This document shows positions 25,815 to 35,087 of a stretch of 64,000 bases of DNA, one piece after another. The notes under the pieces were generated by a model. That model saw only the letters and a program-made list of their open reading frames with translations. It had not been told where the DNA came from and searched no databases. The DNA comes from Flavobacterium hibernum (GTDB lineage: Bacteria > Bacteroidota > Bacteroidia > Flavobacteriales > Flavobacteriaceae). A program made the position numbers and the translations under genes. The stretch's first letter is position 1. Each line of letters starts with the position of its first letter. The stretch lies in contig NZ_JPRK01000012.1 in assembly GCF_000832125.1 (NCBI RefSeq), positions 62,001 through 126,000 on the forward strand, written 5' to 3'.

Positions 25815-27335
25815 TTAATTTAAATCTGGTTGGTATATTTTTATAGTTCCATCTCCCTCACTACTAACGATTAACAAACTTCTTTTGCTAGGACTTTTAG
25901 ATGCCGGAATAAAATGAATTCCTTCTGGAGCGTCACCAGTTTTTACAGTTTGTAAATATATTGGCGAAGTAGGATTTGTTACATCATAAGTCATAAAAGC
26001 ATCCGATCTTTCTAATCCAACAAACAGAATATTCTTACTTCCCATCTTAACTGCAACCACAGCTTCCGGTTCTGAGCCTTTATCGTCGCTGCGTTTATCA
26101 TCATAAGTTCCTAATTCATTCGTCTTTTTATCCACGTCATTTTTACTATCGTAAACAATTTTACCAGTATTTCCATTCCAAATAGAGAAAGAACGAGCTC
26201 CAAAGGCTACTAATTCATCAAGATCTCCATCGCCGTCAGTATCACCCATATCAGCCACTAGATTCAACCTCCCTAAATTAGCATCTAACTTTAAAGTAGC
26301 TGCATCAGGAAAAACTGTTGCATCAAGCTTCATGCTTTTCATACGTTTAATGTCTGAGTAAGCAGCATATTCTCTTGCATCACCTTCGTTGGCAGTAACA
26401 AAATAAGGAACATTATTAGAAGAAAAATGACTAATACCATCCGGCATAAACATACCTTTTACTTTCCAAGGGTTAAAAGCTATTTTATCGTCAAGGTCAC
26501 TTACATCAATTGCATTTTCAGCTGTATTGAAATTTTTAAAACCTAACGGATAAATAGCTGTTATCGTTTTTGATGCTATATCTACTTTTGCGACACCATT
26601 ATTTTCTTGCAAAGTAATCCAGGCAGTTTTTGAATCGTCAGAAATTGTTACGTATTCCGGTTCAATATCCTGAGCAAAGCTTTTTGCAAATTTAGAAACT
26701 CTAAAGCCATCTTTTTGTAAAGTAGCCGACTGACTGCTAAATGAAGCAAAGTCTAAAGTAGTAACAGCATAATTATTAGTTACTTCTATAATAGAAATAG
26801 TTCCGTTTGGATCTTGCGAGTAATCAGTATTTGGTTCACCTTCATTAGCCGTCATAATATATTTTCCATCAGGCGAAAAAGTAATCATATCTGGCAATGC
26901 TCCAACAGTAATTTGTTTTATTACACTATAATCAGTAGTATTAAAAACAACTACTTTACCATTTCCTTGCTTGTTTACAGTCGATTCTAAGGCAACAGCT
27001 AATTTTCCGTCGAATACAGCAACACTATTCGAAGCACCTTCAAAAGGAGTTAAATCTATTTTTCCAATTTTAACCGGTTTTGTAGGATCAGACAAATCGA
27101 TTACATCAATTTGGTTGGTACCACTATTATTTACAGCGAAAAGTTTTTTTGTCTTTTCATCATATGCAGTAATTTCTGCAGCACCTTCGCCACCAATAGT
27201 TATAGAACCAATTTCTTTAAAAGTTCCTGGATTTTCGTTTACAACAACTTCATTGTCGTTGTTAGAATTTTCATCATTATTACAACTTACCATAATCGAT
27301 AAAGCTGCTAAAAGTGAAATACTTAGTTTTTTCAT
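25815..27335 (-). CDS. Choice-of-anchor I family lipoprotein (beta-propeller-like)
   Basis: This 506-aa protein has a lipoprotein signal ending in MVSC-NNDENSNND; the acidic run after the cysteine suggests surface exposure. The body carries propeller-type repeats: VDVIDLSDPTKP-like strands, MITFSPDGKYIMTANEGEPN, VTANEGDAREYA and TKKLFAVNN. This matches what is often annotated as choice-of-anchor I or phytase-like domain. Two EF-hand-like acid loops (DMGDTDGDGDLDELV) probably bind calcium. A role in extracellular phosphoester or metal handling is only a guess. It is monocistronic, upstream of and divergent from aguA. Confidence 0.75.
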   Translation of the reverse strand: MKKLSISLLAALSIMVSCNNDENSNNDNEVVVNENPGTFKEIGSITIGGEGAAEITAYDEKTKKLFAVNNSGTNQIDVIDLSDPTKPVKIGKIDLTPFEGASNSVAVFDGKLAVALESTVNKQGNGKVVVFNTTDYSVIKQITVGALPDMITFSPDGKYIMTANEGEPNTDYSQDPNGTISIIEVTNNYAVTTLDFASFSSQSATLQKDGFRVSKFAKSFAQDIEPEYVTISDDSKTAWITLQENNGVAKVDIASKTITAIYPLGFKNFNTAENAIDVSDLDDKIAFNPWKVKGMFMPDGISHFSSNNVPYFVTANEGDAREYAAYSDIKRMKSMKLDATVFPDAATLKLDANLGRLNLVADMGDTDGDGDLDELVAFGARSFSIWNGNTGKIVYDSKNDVDKKTNELGTYDDKRSDDKGSEPEAVVAVKMGSKNILFVGLERSDAFMTYDVTNPTSPIYLQTVKTGDAPEGIHFIPASKSPSKRSLLIVSSEGDGTIKIYQPDLN

Positions 27336-27489
27336 TTTGTGTGTGTTTTATTTTTTTCAAATGTAATTCTCAGATCTTGGTCGTATATTAAGGCTTCATT
27401 ATTTAATCTTTAACTTAATTTTTAGAAGATAATTTGTCTTAAATTGATTATGATTTAGGTTCAGCTATTTTATAATCCTATCGAATGCT

Positions 27490-27497
27490 TATCTTTG
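27490..27497 (+). promoter_or_regulatory. -7 box TATCTTTG of aguA
   Basis: This is a perfect TAnnTTTG match 26 bp upstream of the aguA ATG. A -33 box is not clear. Confidence 0.5.
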
Positions 27498-27523
27498 TAC
27501 ACTTTTAAATTTAGAACCTCTTT

Positions 27524-28564
27524 ATGTCAACAAATAATAGAAGATTTCCAGCAGAATGGGAAAAACAACAAGGAATTGTACTGTGTTTTCCGCATAATGG
27601 TAATGACTGGCCAGGAAAATACGAAGCTGTTCAATGGGCTTTTGTAGAATTTATTAAAAAAGTAGCCACTTTTGAAACCGTTTTTTTGGTTGTGGCCGAT
27701 GAAAAACTAAAAGAAAAAGTTGCAGAAATGTTAGAAAGAGCGAGAGTAAATCTTGCAAATGTTTCTTTCATCATTCATAAAACCAATAGAAGCTGGATGC
27801 GTGATTCTGGGCCGATTATTGTAAAAAATGGTTCGAAAAGAGAAGCCTTAAATTTTAATTTTAATGGTTGGGCAAAATATAAAAATTATCAACTGGATAA
27901 ATTTGTTCCAGGTAAAATAGCCGATTTTATTGATGTTCCCTTAACACAAGTAACCTACAAAGGAAAACCGGTAATTGTAGAAGGTGGCGCGATTGATGTA
28001 AACGGAAGAGGAACTTTGTTAACATCGGAAGAATGTTTAATGCATCCAACAATTCAGGTTCGAAATAAAAACTTTACCAAAGAAGATTACGAAGCAGTTT
28101 TCAAAGAATACCTTGGAGTTACCAATGTAATTTGGCTTGGAGATGGAATAGAAGGTGATGATACACATGGTCATATCGATGATTTATGCCGATTTGTAAA
28201 TGAAGATACGATCGTAACAATTGTAGAAACAGATAAAAATGATTCAAATTATAAACCTTTGCAGGATAATTTGAAACGCTTGCAAAATGCAAAATTAGAA
28301 GATGGAAAATCTCCAACAATCGTAGCTCTGCCAATGCCTAAACGCGTAGATTTTGAAGATTTAAGATTACCGGCAAGTTATGCTAATTTCTTAATTCTAA
28401 ATAATTGTGTTCTTGTGCCTACTTTTAACGATAGTAATGATCGTGTAGCTTTAAATATATTGTCAGAATGTTTCCCTGATAGAGAAGTAATCGGAATTAG
28501 TTGTATCGATTTTATCTGGGGATTCGGAACATTGCATTGCTTGAGCCAACAGATTCCGGCTTAA
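27524..28564 (+). CDS. aguA: Agmatine deiminase
   Basis: AguA converts agmatine to N-carbamoylputrescine and ammonia, feeding AguB. It belongs to the guanidino-modifying pentein fold. Visible motifs are the N-terminal FPAEWEKQQGIVLCFPHNGNDW, WMRDSGP, the central GDGIEGDDTHGHIDD with catalytic His/Asp/Glu, and the catalytic cysteine C339 at the extreme C-terminus (GTLHCLSQQ). Length is 346 aa. It has its own -7 box and is followed by a repeat rather than a terminator. Together with aguB it makes putrescine from agmatine; no arginine decarboxylase is in the window. Confidence 0.94.
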   Translation: MSTNNRRFPAEWEKQQGIVLCFPHNGNDWPGKYEAVQWAFVEFIKKVATFETVFLVVADEKLKEKVAEMLERARVNLANVSFIIHKTNRSWMRDSGPIIVKNGSKREALNFNFNGWAKYKNYQLDKFVPGKIADFIDVPLTQVTYKGKPVIVEGGAIDVNGRGTLLTSEECLMHPTIQVRNKNFTKEDYEAVFKEYLGVTNVIWLGDGIEGDDTHGHIDDLCRFVNEDTIVTIVETDKNDSNYKPLQDNLKRLQNAKLEDGKSPTIVALPMPKRVDFEDLRLPASYANFLILNNCVLVPTFNDSNDRVALNILSECFPDREVIGISCIDFIWGFGTLHCLSQQIPA

Positions 28565-28573
28565 TTCATATTG

Positions 28574-28711
28574 TTTGTCATTTCGATGGAGGAGAAATCA
28601 CACTCGTAAATCGACAAAGATTGGCGACTTTGAGTGCGTCCCGAGGCTTCGGGATAGTGTGATTTACTTCGTCTGTTCGCTATCGCTCGGGTCTCCTCCG
28701 TCGAAATGACA
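28574..28711. repeat. Long imperfect inverted repeat (TGTCATTTCGA family)
   Basis: The outer arms TGTCATTTCGATGGAGGAG and CTCCTCCGTCGAAATGACA face each other. The interior carries the TCCCGAGGCTTCGGGA micro-palindrome (28637-28660) and a TTCGCTATCG word. A relative in the opposite orientation lies at 47902-48007; their interiors (28603-28630 and about 47950-47979) are near-perfect complements. The rest of 28565-28832 holds no gene. Confidence 0.8.
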
Positions 28712-28764
28712 TTAAATGAGAAACAAAATCATTTTAATTCTTTTAATCTGTGGCAAAAAAAACA

Positions 28765-28800
28765 TAAAAAAAACCTTGGCTCTCACCAAGGTTTTATATT
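28765..28800 (-). terminator. Terminator of fahA
   Basis: AAAACCTTGG-ctctca-CCAAGGTTTT with A/T flanks lies just beyond the 3' end of the minus-strand fahA. Confidence 0.8.
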
Positions 28801-28832
28801 TTCTATATATCTTCAGATATTTTATCTGCTCT

Positions 28833-30116
28833 TCATGGTCTGATAAATGGAGGTAAAAGTTGGCTTGCAACTTCTCCAAAACCAAGTCTTACTTCTGCAT
28901 TTTCGCAGAAACCTCTAATAATTACAGTATCATTATCTTCAATAAACTTACGTTCACTACCATCTTTTAACTTTATAGGATTCTTTCCGCCCCAAGTTAA
29001 TTCTAGCATTGAACCAAAACTATCAGGAGTTGGACCAGAAATAGTTCCTGAACCCATCATGTCTCCAGAATTTACACGACAACCATTTGAGGTATGATGT
29101 GCTAATTGTTGAGCCATTGACCAATATAAATATTTAAAGTTTGATTTTGAAACCACAGTTTCTTCAGCTTCTTCAGGCTTAATAGAAACTTCTAAATGAA
29201 TGTCAAAAGCTTTTTTTCCTTTTGTTTGTAAATAAGGTAGTGGCGAAGGATCTTGTTTAGGTCCTTTAGTTCTAAAAGGTTCTAAGGCATCCATAGTCAC
29301 AATCCACGGAGAAATTGAAGTAGCAAAGTTTTTAGCTAAGAATGGTCCTAGTGGCACATATTCCCATTTTTGAATGTCACGCGCGCTCCAGTCGTTCAAT
29401 AAAACCATACCGAAAATATAATCTTCGGCTTCGTACGTTGGGATGTTTTCTCCCATTATATTAACGTCAGTTGTAATAAAAGCCGTTTCTAATTCAAAAT
29501 CTACCAAACGAGACGGTCCAAAAACAGGATATTTCTCTCCTGCTGGTAAAGTTTGTCCCATTGGTCTATGTACTGGAATTCCAGATGGAACAATAGTAGA
29601 ACTTCTTCCGTGATATCCAACCGGAATGTGTAACCAGTTTGGTAATAAAGCGTTTTCAGGATCACGGAACATTTTTCCAACGTTTGTAGCGTGCTCTTTA
29701 CTGGAGTAAAAATCCGTATAATCACCAATTAAGACAGGCAATTGCATCTCGACATCGTCGATTTTAAAAATAACAATATCGCGATCTTTTGTGGAATCTC
29801 TTAATTGCGGATTGGTTTCGTCGAAAATCTCAGCGATACGATTTCGAACTAAACGCCATGTTTTTTTTCCGTCAGAAATAAAATCATTAAGCGTGTCCTG
29901 CATGAACATATCATCTGTTAAATCTATTCCTGCGAAATAGTTTAATTGTTGTAGAGCCCCTAAATCTATAGCGTAATCGCCAATTCGTGTTCCTACTGTA
30001 ACGACATTTTCTTTAGTAAGAAATACACCGAAAGGAATATTTTGAATAGGGAAGTCGCAATTTTCTGGTACTTCTAACCATGATTTTCTTTTGGTATCGT
30101 TAGCGGTTATTGGCAT
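28833..30116 (-). CDS. fahA: Fumarylacetoacetase
   Basis: FahA hydrolyses fumarylacetoacetate to fumarate and acetoacetate, the last step of phenylalanine/tyrosine breakdown. Full-length family features are seen in 427 aa: the N-terminal SH3-like region (ENCDFPIQNIPFGVF), YTDFYSSKEHATNVG with the catalytic histidine, metal ligands around ELETAFI, NDWSARDIQKWEYVPLGPF, and SGDMMGSGTISGP near the C-terminus. Other tyrosine-degradation genes are not adjacent. It diverges from glyA, and a fine promoter (TTTG-N19-TATATTTG on the minus strand, 30181-30151) precedes it. Confidence 0.95.
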   Translation of the reverse strand: MPITANDTKRKSWLEVPENCDFPIQNIPFGVFLTKENVVTVGTRIGDYAIDLGALQQLNYFAGIDLTDDMFMQDTLNDFISDGKKTWRLVRNRIAEIFDETNPQLRDSTKDRDIVIFKIDDVEMQLPVLIGDYTDFYSSKEHATNVGKMFRDPENALLPNWLHIPVGYHGRSSTIVPSGIPVHRPMGQTLPAGEKYPVFGPSRLVDFELETAFITTDVNIMGENIPTYEAEDYIFGMVLLNDWSARDIQKWEYVPLGPFLAKNFATSISPWIVTMDALEPFRTKGPKQDPSPLPYLQTKGKKAFDIHLEVSIKPEEAEETVVSKSNFKYLYWSMAQQLAHHTSNGCRVNSGDMMGSGTISGPTPDSFGSMLELTWGGKNPIKLKDGSERKFIEDNDTVIIRGFCENAEVRLGFGEVASQLLPPFIRP

Positions 30117-30150
30117 GTGAATGTTAATTATTTGTTGAAAAATTCTATGT

Positions 30151-30199
30151 CAAATATATCATAATCTAACAGTTTGACAAACGTTTTTTTGTATTTTTG
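30151..30199. promoter_or_regulatory. Overlapping divergent fahA/glyA promoters
   Basis: On the minus strand, TTTG (30181-30178) and TATATTTG (30158-30151), with 19 bp spacing, drive fahA. On the plus strand, TATTTTTG at 30192-30199 precedes glyA, with a TTTG at 30173-30176 (15 bp, short). The two TTTG boxes form the palindrome TTTGACAAA, so the promoters interlock. Confidence 0.55.
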
Positions 30200-30224
30200 C
30201 AGGAAATTAACGAAAAACGAAAAA

Positions 30225-31499
30225 ATGCAACGCGACGAACAAATTTTTGACCTTATACTAGAGGAACAAGACAGACAAATTCACGGATTAGAACTTATCG
30301 CTTCAGAGAATTTTGTAAGTGATGAAGTAATGGAAGCAGCTGGTTCTGTTTTAACTAACAAATATGCTGAAGGATATCCTGGCAAAAGATACTACGGAGG
30401 TTGTGAAGTAGTTGACGTTATTGAGCAAATTGCAATTGACAGAGCTAAAGAATTATTTGGTGCTGAATACGCAAACGTTCAACCACACTCAGGATCTCAA
30501 GCAAATACAGCAGTTTACCATGCATGCTTAAACCCTGGTGATACTATTTTAGGTTTCGATTTATCTCACGGTGGTCACTTAACTCACGGTTCTCCGGTAA
30601 ACTTTTCAGGTCGTTTATACAAACCTGTTTTTTACGGAGTAGATGCTGAAACTGGTCGTTTGGACTATGATAAAATTCAGGAAATTGCTACCAAAGAGCA
30701 ACCAAAATTAATTATCGCAGGAGCATCAGCTTATTCTCGTGATATGGATTTTGCACGTTTCAGAGAAATCGCTGATAGCGTAGGAGCAATCTTGTTTGCT
30801 GATATTTCTCACCCAGCTGGTCTTATTGCAAAAGGATTAATGAATGATCCAATTCCACATTGTCATATTGTTTCTACAACAACACACAAAACTTTACGTG
30901 GACCACGTGGAGGTTTGATCTTGATGGGGAAAGATTTTGAAAACCCACAAGGTTTGAAAACTCCAAAGGGAGAAATCAGAATGATGTCTTCATTATTAGA
31001 TCTTGCTGTTTTTCCTGGAAATCAAGGAGGACCTTTAATGCACATTATCGCTGCAAAAGCAGTTGCTTTTGGTGAAGCTCTTAAAGATGAGTTTTTTACT
31101 TATGCAATGCAATTGCAAAAAAATGCAAATGCCATGGCAGATGCTTTTGTAAAAAGAGGATACAAAATTATTTCTGGAGGAACTGATAATCACATGATGC
31201 TTATTGACTTAAGAAATAAAAATATTTCTGGTAAAGAAGCTGAAAATGCATTAGTAAAAGCAGAAATTACAGTAAATAAAAATATGGTTCCATTTGATGA
31301 TAAATCACCATTTGTAACTTCAGGAATTCGTGTAGGAACAGCTGCAATCACAACTCGTGGTTTAGTTGAAGAAGACATGGAAACAATCGTAGCGCTTATC
31401 GATAAAGTATTAGCTGATCATACAAATGAAGCAGTTATCGAAGAAGTAGCAAACGAAGTAAATGAAATGATGAGCGAAAGACCAATTTTCGTATACTAA
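30225..31499 (+). CDS. glyA: Serine hydroxymethyltransferase
   Basis: GlyA interconverts serine and glycine with tetrahydrofolate, using PLP, and supplies one-carbon units. Signatures are [31 protein letters not shown], the PLP lysine in [14 protein letters not shown] and the C-terminal [16 protein letters not shown] loop. I start at ATG 30225 (MQRDEQIFD), giving 424 aa; an upstream in-frame start at 30174 would lie upstream of the predicted -7 box at 30192-30199 and is rejected. It is followed by an inverted repeat, then miaE. Confidence 0.96.
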   Translation: MQRDEQIFDLILEEQDRQIHGLELIASENFVSDEVMEAAGSVLTNKYAEGYPGKRYYGGCEVVDVIEQIAIDRAKELFGAEYANVQPHSGSQANTAVYHACLNPGDTILGFDLSHGGHLTHGSPVNFSGRLYKPVFYGVDAETGRLDYDKIQEIATKEQPKLIIAGASAYSRDMDFARFREIADSVGAILFADISHPAGLIAKGLMNDPIPHCHIVSTTTHKTLRGPRGGLILMGKDFENPQGLKTPKGEIRMMSSLLDLAVFPGNQGGPLMHIIAAKAVAFGEALKDEFFTYAMQLQKNANAMADAFVKRGYKIISGGTDNHMMLIDLRNKNISGKEAENALVKAEITVNKNMVPFDDKSPFVTSGIRVGTAAITTRGLVEEDMETIVALIDKVLADHTNEAVIEEVANEVNEMMSERPIFVY

Positions 31500-31502
31500 A
31501 AA

Positions 31503-31620
31503 GTTTCAAGTTTAAGGTTTCAAGTTTAAAGTTTTGTGACGCGTAAAAAAACGTAAAGCAAAACTTTAAACTTTTTTCGTTCCTAAAAGAACGTAATACA
31601 AGAAACTTGAAACCTGAAAC
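31503..31620. repeat. AAGTTTCAAGTTTAAAG inverted repeat
   Basis: GTTTCAAGTTTAAGGTTTC on the left is mirrored by GAAACTTGAAACCTGAAAC on the right, with an inner pair AAACTTTAAACTT and smaller ACGTAA words. It fills the glyA-miaE gap. Confidence 0.75.
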
Positions 31621-31648
31621 AAAGAAAACTTTTAAACAAAATAAAGAC

Positions 31649-32242
31649 ATGGGCGTACTAAGATTACAACTGCCAACAGACCCGAGATGGGTAAATATTG
31701 TAGAAAAAAATATTGAAGAAATCTTGACAGATCACGCTTGGTGCGAGCAAAAAGCGGCAACAAATGCGATAACAATTATTACCAACAATTCTGAACATCA
31801 GGATTTAGTGCAAGATTTATTGGCTTTAGCCAAAGAAGAAATCGATCATTTTGAACAAGTTCATAATATCATCATTAAAAGAGGATTAAAACTTGGACGC
31901 GAACGCAAAGACGATTATGTAAATGAATTGTATTTATATATGAAGAAAAGCAGCAACGGAAGTAGAGTTTCAAGTTTAGTCGAAAGATTATTATTCTCGG
32001 CAATGATTGAAGCTAGAAGTTGCGAACGTTTTAAAGTTTTGTCTGAAAATATTCAAGACGAAGAACTTGCTGTTTTCTATAGAGATTTAATGGAAAGCGA
32101 AGCAGGACATTATACCACCTTTATAACTTATGCAAGAAAATATGGAGTAGGAATCGACGTTGAAAAACGTTGGAGAGAATGGCTTGCCTTTGAAGAATCA
32201 GTAATTGCAAACTACGGAAAAGGAGAGACGATTCACGGTTAG
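31649..32242 (+). CDS. miaE: tRNA-(ms2io6A37) hydroxylase MiaE
   Basis: MiaE is a di-iron monooxygenase that hydroxylates the isopentenyl group of modified A37 in tRNA. The ferritin-like four-helix bundle shows two metal motifs: KEEIDHFEQVH (E..H) and LMESEAGHYTTF (E..H), plus the bridging glutamate in SAMIEARSCERF. I start at ATG 31649 (MGVLRLQLPTD), giving 197 aa; earlier in-frame codons lie in the repeat. It lacks neighbours from the miaA/miaB steps. Confidence 0.9.
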   Translation: MGVLRLQLPTDPRWVNIVEKNIEEILTDHAWCEQKAATNAITIITNNSEHQDLVQDLLALAKEEIDHFEQVHNIIIKRGLKLGRERKDDYVNELYLYMKKSSNGSRVSSLVERLLFSAMIEARSCERFKVLSENIQDEELAVFYRDLMESEAGHYTTFITYARKYGVGIDVEKRWREWLAFEESVIANYGKGETIHG

Positions 32243-32251
32243 TTTTTTAGT

Positions 32252-32287
32252 TTTCAGTTTCAGTTTCAGTTTCAGTCTCAGTCTCAT
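32252..32287. repeat. TTTCAG/TCTCAG hexamer tandem repeat
   Basis: Four TTTCAG units are followed by TCTCAG and TCTCAT, a microsatellite right after miaE. Confidence 0.85.
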
Positions 32288-32363
32288 TTTCGTTCGCAGT
32301 TTTTAGGTTTGTCACGTTGAGCGAAGTCGAAACGCGTTCCAATAAGAAAATCTTCAATTTTAA

Positions 32364-32420
32364 AAATCCATTTAAAATCTGCCTTTTCGTGATAGCGAAT
32401 CCGTGTCATCCGCGTGCTAA
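32364..32420 (-). repeat. Single-arm copy of the GxxExxY-flanking repeat
   Basis: The complement reads CGCGGATGACACGGATTCGC and on into CTATC, sharing 25 identical bases with the left arm at 9221-9270, then diverging. No facing arm or GxxExxY gene is near; a gene-less solo copy. The gap 32243-32499 also contains a GAGCGAAGTCGAA word and no gene. Confidence 0.8.
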
Positions 32421-32499
32421 AATTAACCACAAAGTTTAATATTCTAAAATCAGCAATCTAAAAAATCCTTACATTTGAAAGTAACGAAAATTTTTAACC

Positions 32500-33540
32500 A
32501 TGAGGATAGAAACAGATTTGAAATTAGGGTTTAAAGACGTGATGATAAGGCCAAAAAGATCAACACTCAAAAGTAGATCTGAAGTCTCTTTAGAACGAAA
32601 TTTTAAGTTTTTGCACAGCACTGCAATTTGGACAGGAATTCCCATTATGGCTGCTAATATGGATACTGTTGGAACTTTTGAAATGGCAAAGGTTTTAGCT
32701 AAAGAAAAGCTTTTTACAGCCATTCATAAACACTATTCTCTACAAGAATGGAATGATTTTCTAAAAAATGCAAGTTCAGATTTCTACAATTACATTGCGA
32801 TAAGCACTGGAACAGGAAAAGAAGATTTTGAAAAAATAGGTCAAATTATAAATGCCAATCCGTTATTGAAATTTATTTGTATTGATGTTGCAAATGGATA
32901 TTCTGAGCATTTTGTACAGTTTTTAAAACAAACCCGTAAACACTATCCCGATAAAGTTATTATTGCAGGAAATGTGGTTACTGGCGAAATGGTCGAAGAA
33001 CTTTTATTGGCTGGAGCCGATATTGTAAAAGTCGGAATAGGACCGGGTTCCGTTTGTACAACGCGTGTAAAAACAGGCGTTGGATATCCGCAACTTTCGG
33101 CTATTATAGAATGTGCAGATGCTGCTCACGGTTTAGGCGGTCATATTATAAGTGATGGCGGATGCTCAACACCGGGTGATGTTGCAAAAGCTTTTGGAGC
33201 TGGTTCAGATTTTGTGATGTTGGGCGGAATGCTTGCCGGACATGCAGAAAGTGGAGGAGAAGTGATTGAAGTAAACGGCCAAAAATACAAACAATTTTAC
33301 GGAATGAGTTCTACAACTGCAATGGATAAACACGTTGGTGGTGTTGCAGAATATAGAGCAAGTGAGGGAAAAACAGTTCAGGTTCCTTTTAAAGGTCAGG
33401 TTATCAATACGGTTTTAGATATTTTGGGTGGTCTGCGCAGTACATGTACTTATGTAGGCGCTTCAAGATTAAAAGAACTCACGAAACGAACTACTTTTAT
33501 AAGAGTTAGTGAGCAGGAAAATCAGGTTTTTACAAATTAG
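32500..33540 (+). CDS. guaC: GMP reductase
   Basis: GuaC reductively deaminates GMP to IMP with NADPH, returning guanine nucleotides to the adenine branch. It is an IMPDH-like TIM barrel without CBS domains. The catalytic cysteine is C186 in [18 protein letters not shown], the position I recall for the E. coli enzyme. [26 protein letters not shown] is the phosphate-binding segment and KTVQVPFKG the flap. 346 aa is normal. It is immediately followed by a GNAT gene, possibly on the same transcript. Confidence 0.94.
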   Translation: MRIETDLKLGFKDVMIRPKRSTLKSRSEVSLERNFKFLHSTAIWTGIPIMAANMDTVGTFEMAKVLAKEKLFTAIHKHYSLQEWNDFLKNASSDFYNYIAISTGTGKEDFEKIGQIINANPLLKFICIDVANGYSEHFVQFLKQTRKHYPDKVIIAGNVVTGEMVEELLLAGADIVKVGIGPGSVCTTRVKTGVGYPQLSAIIECADAAHGLGGHIISDGGCSTPGDVAKAFGAGSDFVMLGGMLAGHAESGGEVIEVNGQKYKQFYGMSSTTAMDKHVGGVAEYRASEGKTVQVPFKGQVINTVLDILGGLRSTCTYVGASRLKELTKRTTFIRVSEQENQVFTN

Positions 33541-33559
33541 AAATTTTTTACAATTTAAT

Positions 33560-34057
33560 ATGATTACGATTTTAGATGCAGGTTTAAATGATATTAAAAC
33601 AATTCAGGAAATTACAAATATCACTTGGCCTATTACGTATGGTGAGATTTTGTCTAAGGAACAATTAGATTATATGTTAGGTTTATTTTATTCTGAAGAA
33701 GCTTTAGCCAAGCAAATCGAGAATAAAGAACAATTGTTTTACTTGATTTCAGATTCAGAATCAATAATTGGATTTATCGGAATTGAACATAATTATAAAA
33801 ATGAAGCTATAACGAAAATTCATAAAATATATCTTTTGCCAGAAACACAAGGAAAAGGAATTGGTAAAAAAGTTTTTGATGAAATTCAAAATATGGCTTT
33901 AGAAAACAATTCAAAAGCATTATTATTAAATGTAAATCGTTTTAATACAGCTTTAGGTTTTTATAAAAAAATAGGTTTTCAAGTTGCAGAAGAAGTAAAC
34001 ATCGAAATAGGAAACGGTTATTTGATGGAAGATTATGTAATGGAAAAGAAGTTTTAA
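33560..34057 (+). CDS. GNAT family N-acetyltransferase
   Basis: This 165-aa GNAT enzyme has the acetyl-CoA motif IYLLPETQGKGIGKKVFDEI (Q-G-x-G-I-G) and the C-terminal ALGFYKKIGFQ segment typical of small-molecule or protein N-acetyltransferases. I start at ATG 33560 (MITILDAGL), 19 bp after the guaC stop; the longer frame would overlap guaC. Its substrate is unknown. Its position behind guaC looks incidental. Confidence 0.8.
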   Translation: MITILDAGLNDIKTIQEITNITWPITYGEILSKEQLDYMLGLFYSEEALAKQIENKEQLFYLISDSESIIGFIGIEHNYKNEAITKIHKIYLLPETQGKGIGKKVFDEIQNMALENNSKALLLNVNRFNTALGFYKKIGFQVAEEVNIEIGNGYLMEDYVMEKKF

Positions 34058-34063
34058 AAAGTA

Positions 34064-34162
34064 AACACGAATTTCACTAATTAGCACTAATTCTTAATGT
34101 CTGATTTATTTTGTGAAATTAATTCCACCAAATAATTCGCGTCAATTCTTGAAATTCGTGTT
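34064..34162. repeat. AACACGAATTTCAC imperfect inverted repeat
   Basis: AACACGAATTTCACTAATT on the left faces GTCAATTCTTGAAATTCGTG TT on the right, with further AATTCGCG and TGAAATTAATT words. It is related in sequence to the CACGAATTCACG repeats at 12927 and 45455. Confidence 0.75.
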
Positions 34163-34174
34163 CATTTTTTGTTT

Positions 34175-34879
34175 TTAACTCACAATAATATCATGCTTAA
34201 ATAGCAAGCCTTTCACTTCCTTCAAAGCAAAAACAGCCTTCTTTAATTTTGTTTTTGATGGATCAATAGTATAATTAAAGCTCGTTTTAAAATCGGCTTT
34301 ATTGGCGATAGCTTTATCAAATTCAGATCGGTATAAATCGCAATTATCAAAAAGAACACTTGTAAGATCTGTAGCCATAAAATCTACCGCAATTAAACTG
34401 CAATTGGTAAAAGTTGTTCCTTTTATCTTTAAGGTGTAAAACTTCGAAAAATCCAGAATACAATCATAAAAATGGATTTCAAAAATGAGTTTGTCACACA
34501 TCGCAAAATTCACCTCCTTAATTTCACATCTATTAAAGGTTGCAGTTCTAAATGCAACATAATTAATTTTTGCTTCACTAAAAATGCAATCATTAAAAAT
34601 ACAATCAATAAAAGTTACGGCCAAAAAAGTGCAAGCCGAAAAATTACAGTTATTAAAGATGCAGCATTCGAAATCTTTAAAATTGACCTCGTCTCTACCA
34701 TATATAATTGAGTTGTATTCTTTATCAAGGAAATATTCAGATTCTTTTTTCAATGTTGTATTTAATAAATAATAAAGAGTGAAAAGATAATAATTTATGG
34801 GAATATTAATTAACACAAAAACTAAAAATATTTCACTATTTTTATAAGTAATTTCTTTTGAAATGTAAGGCTGTGTCAA
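34175..34879 (-). CDS. Pentapeptide-repeat-like protein
   Basis: Most of this protein is a run of A(D/N)LXX-type pentapeptides in the Cys/Phe-rich style: CIFNNCNFSACTFLAVTF, IDCIFNDCIFSEAKI, FDNCDLYRSEFDKA, NKADFKTS, predicting a right-handed quadrilateral beta-helix. The N-terminal 42 residues (MTQPYIS... and a hydrophobic segment VLINIPINYYLFTLYYLL) do not fit this fold. They may be a real membrane anchor, or an artefact if translation starts at the in-frame TTG at 34753 (just before KKESEYFLDKEYN). Some pentapeptide proteins protect DNA gyrase, but nothing here shows that. Confidence 0.65.
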   Translation of the reverse strand: MTQPYISKEITYKNSEIFLVFVLINIPINYYLFTLYYLLNTTLKKESEYFLDKEYNSIIYGRDEVNFKDFECCIFNNCNFSACTFLAVTFIDCIFNDCIFSEAKINYVAFRTATFNRCEIKEVNFAMCDKLIFEIHFYDCILDFSKFYTLKIKGTTFTNCSLIAVDFMATDLTSVLFDNCDLYRSEFDKAIANKADFKTSFNYTIDPSKTKLKKAVFALKEVKGLLFKHDIIVS

Positions 34880-35087
34880 GCTTTGTTTTGCTAAAACAGA
34901 GTTCGAGTTTTGTGGGTTTTTTTATTAATTTGACATTTTTAAGGTCTTAAAATGATAAGTGTTTAATATTAAGGGGTTAATTTTATTAAAACTTGTTGAT
35001 TTTTAATTTAAAAATGTTTTATTATATAGTAATTTGATGTAGCTTTACATTGATTTTTTAAGTTAATACGTAACAATTTTATATCAT

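Noticed and set aside
26971..27366. 131-codon plus-strand open frame opposite the choice-of-anchor I gene
   Set aside because: Antisense shadow covering the real signal peptide region.
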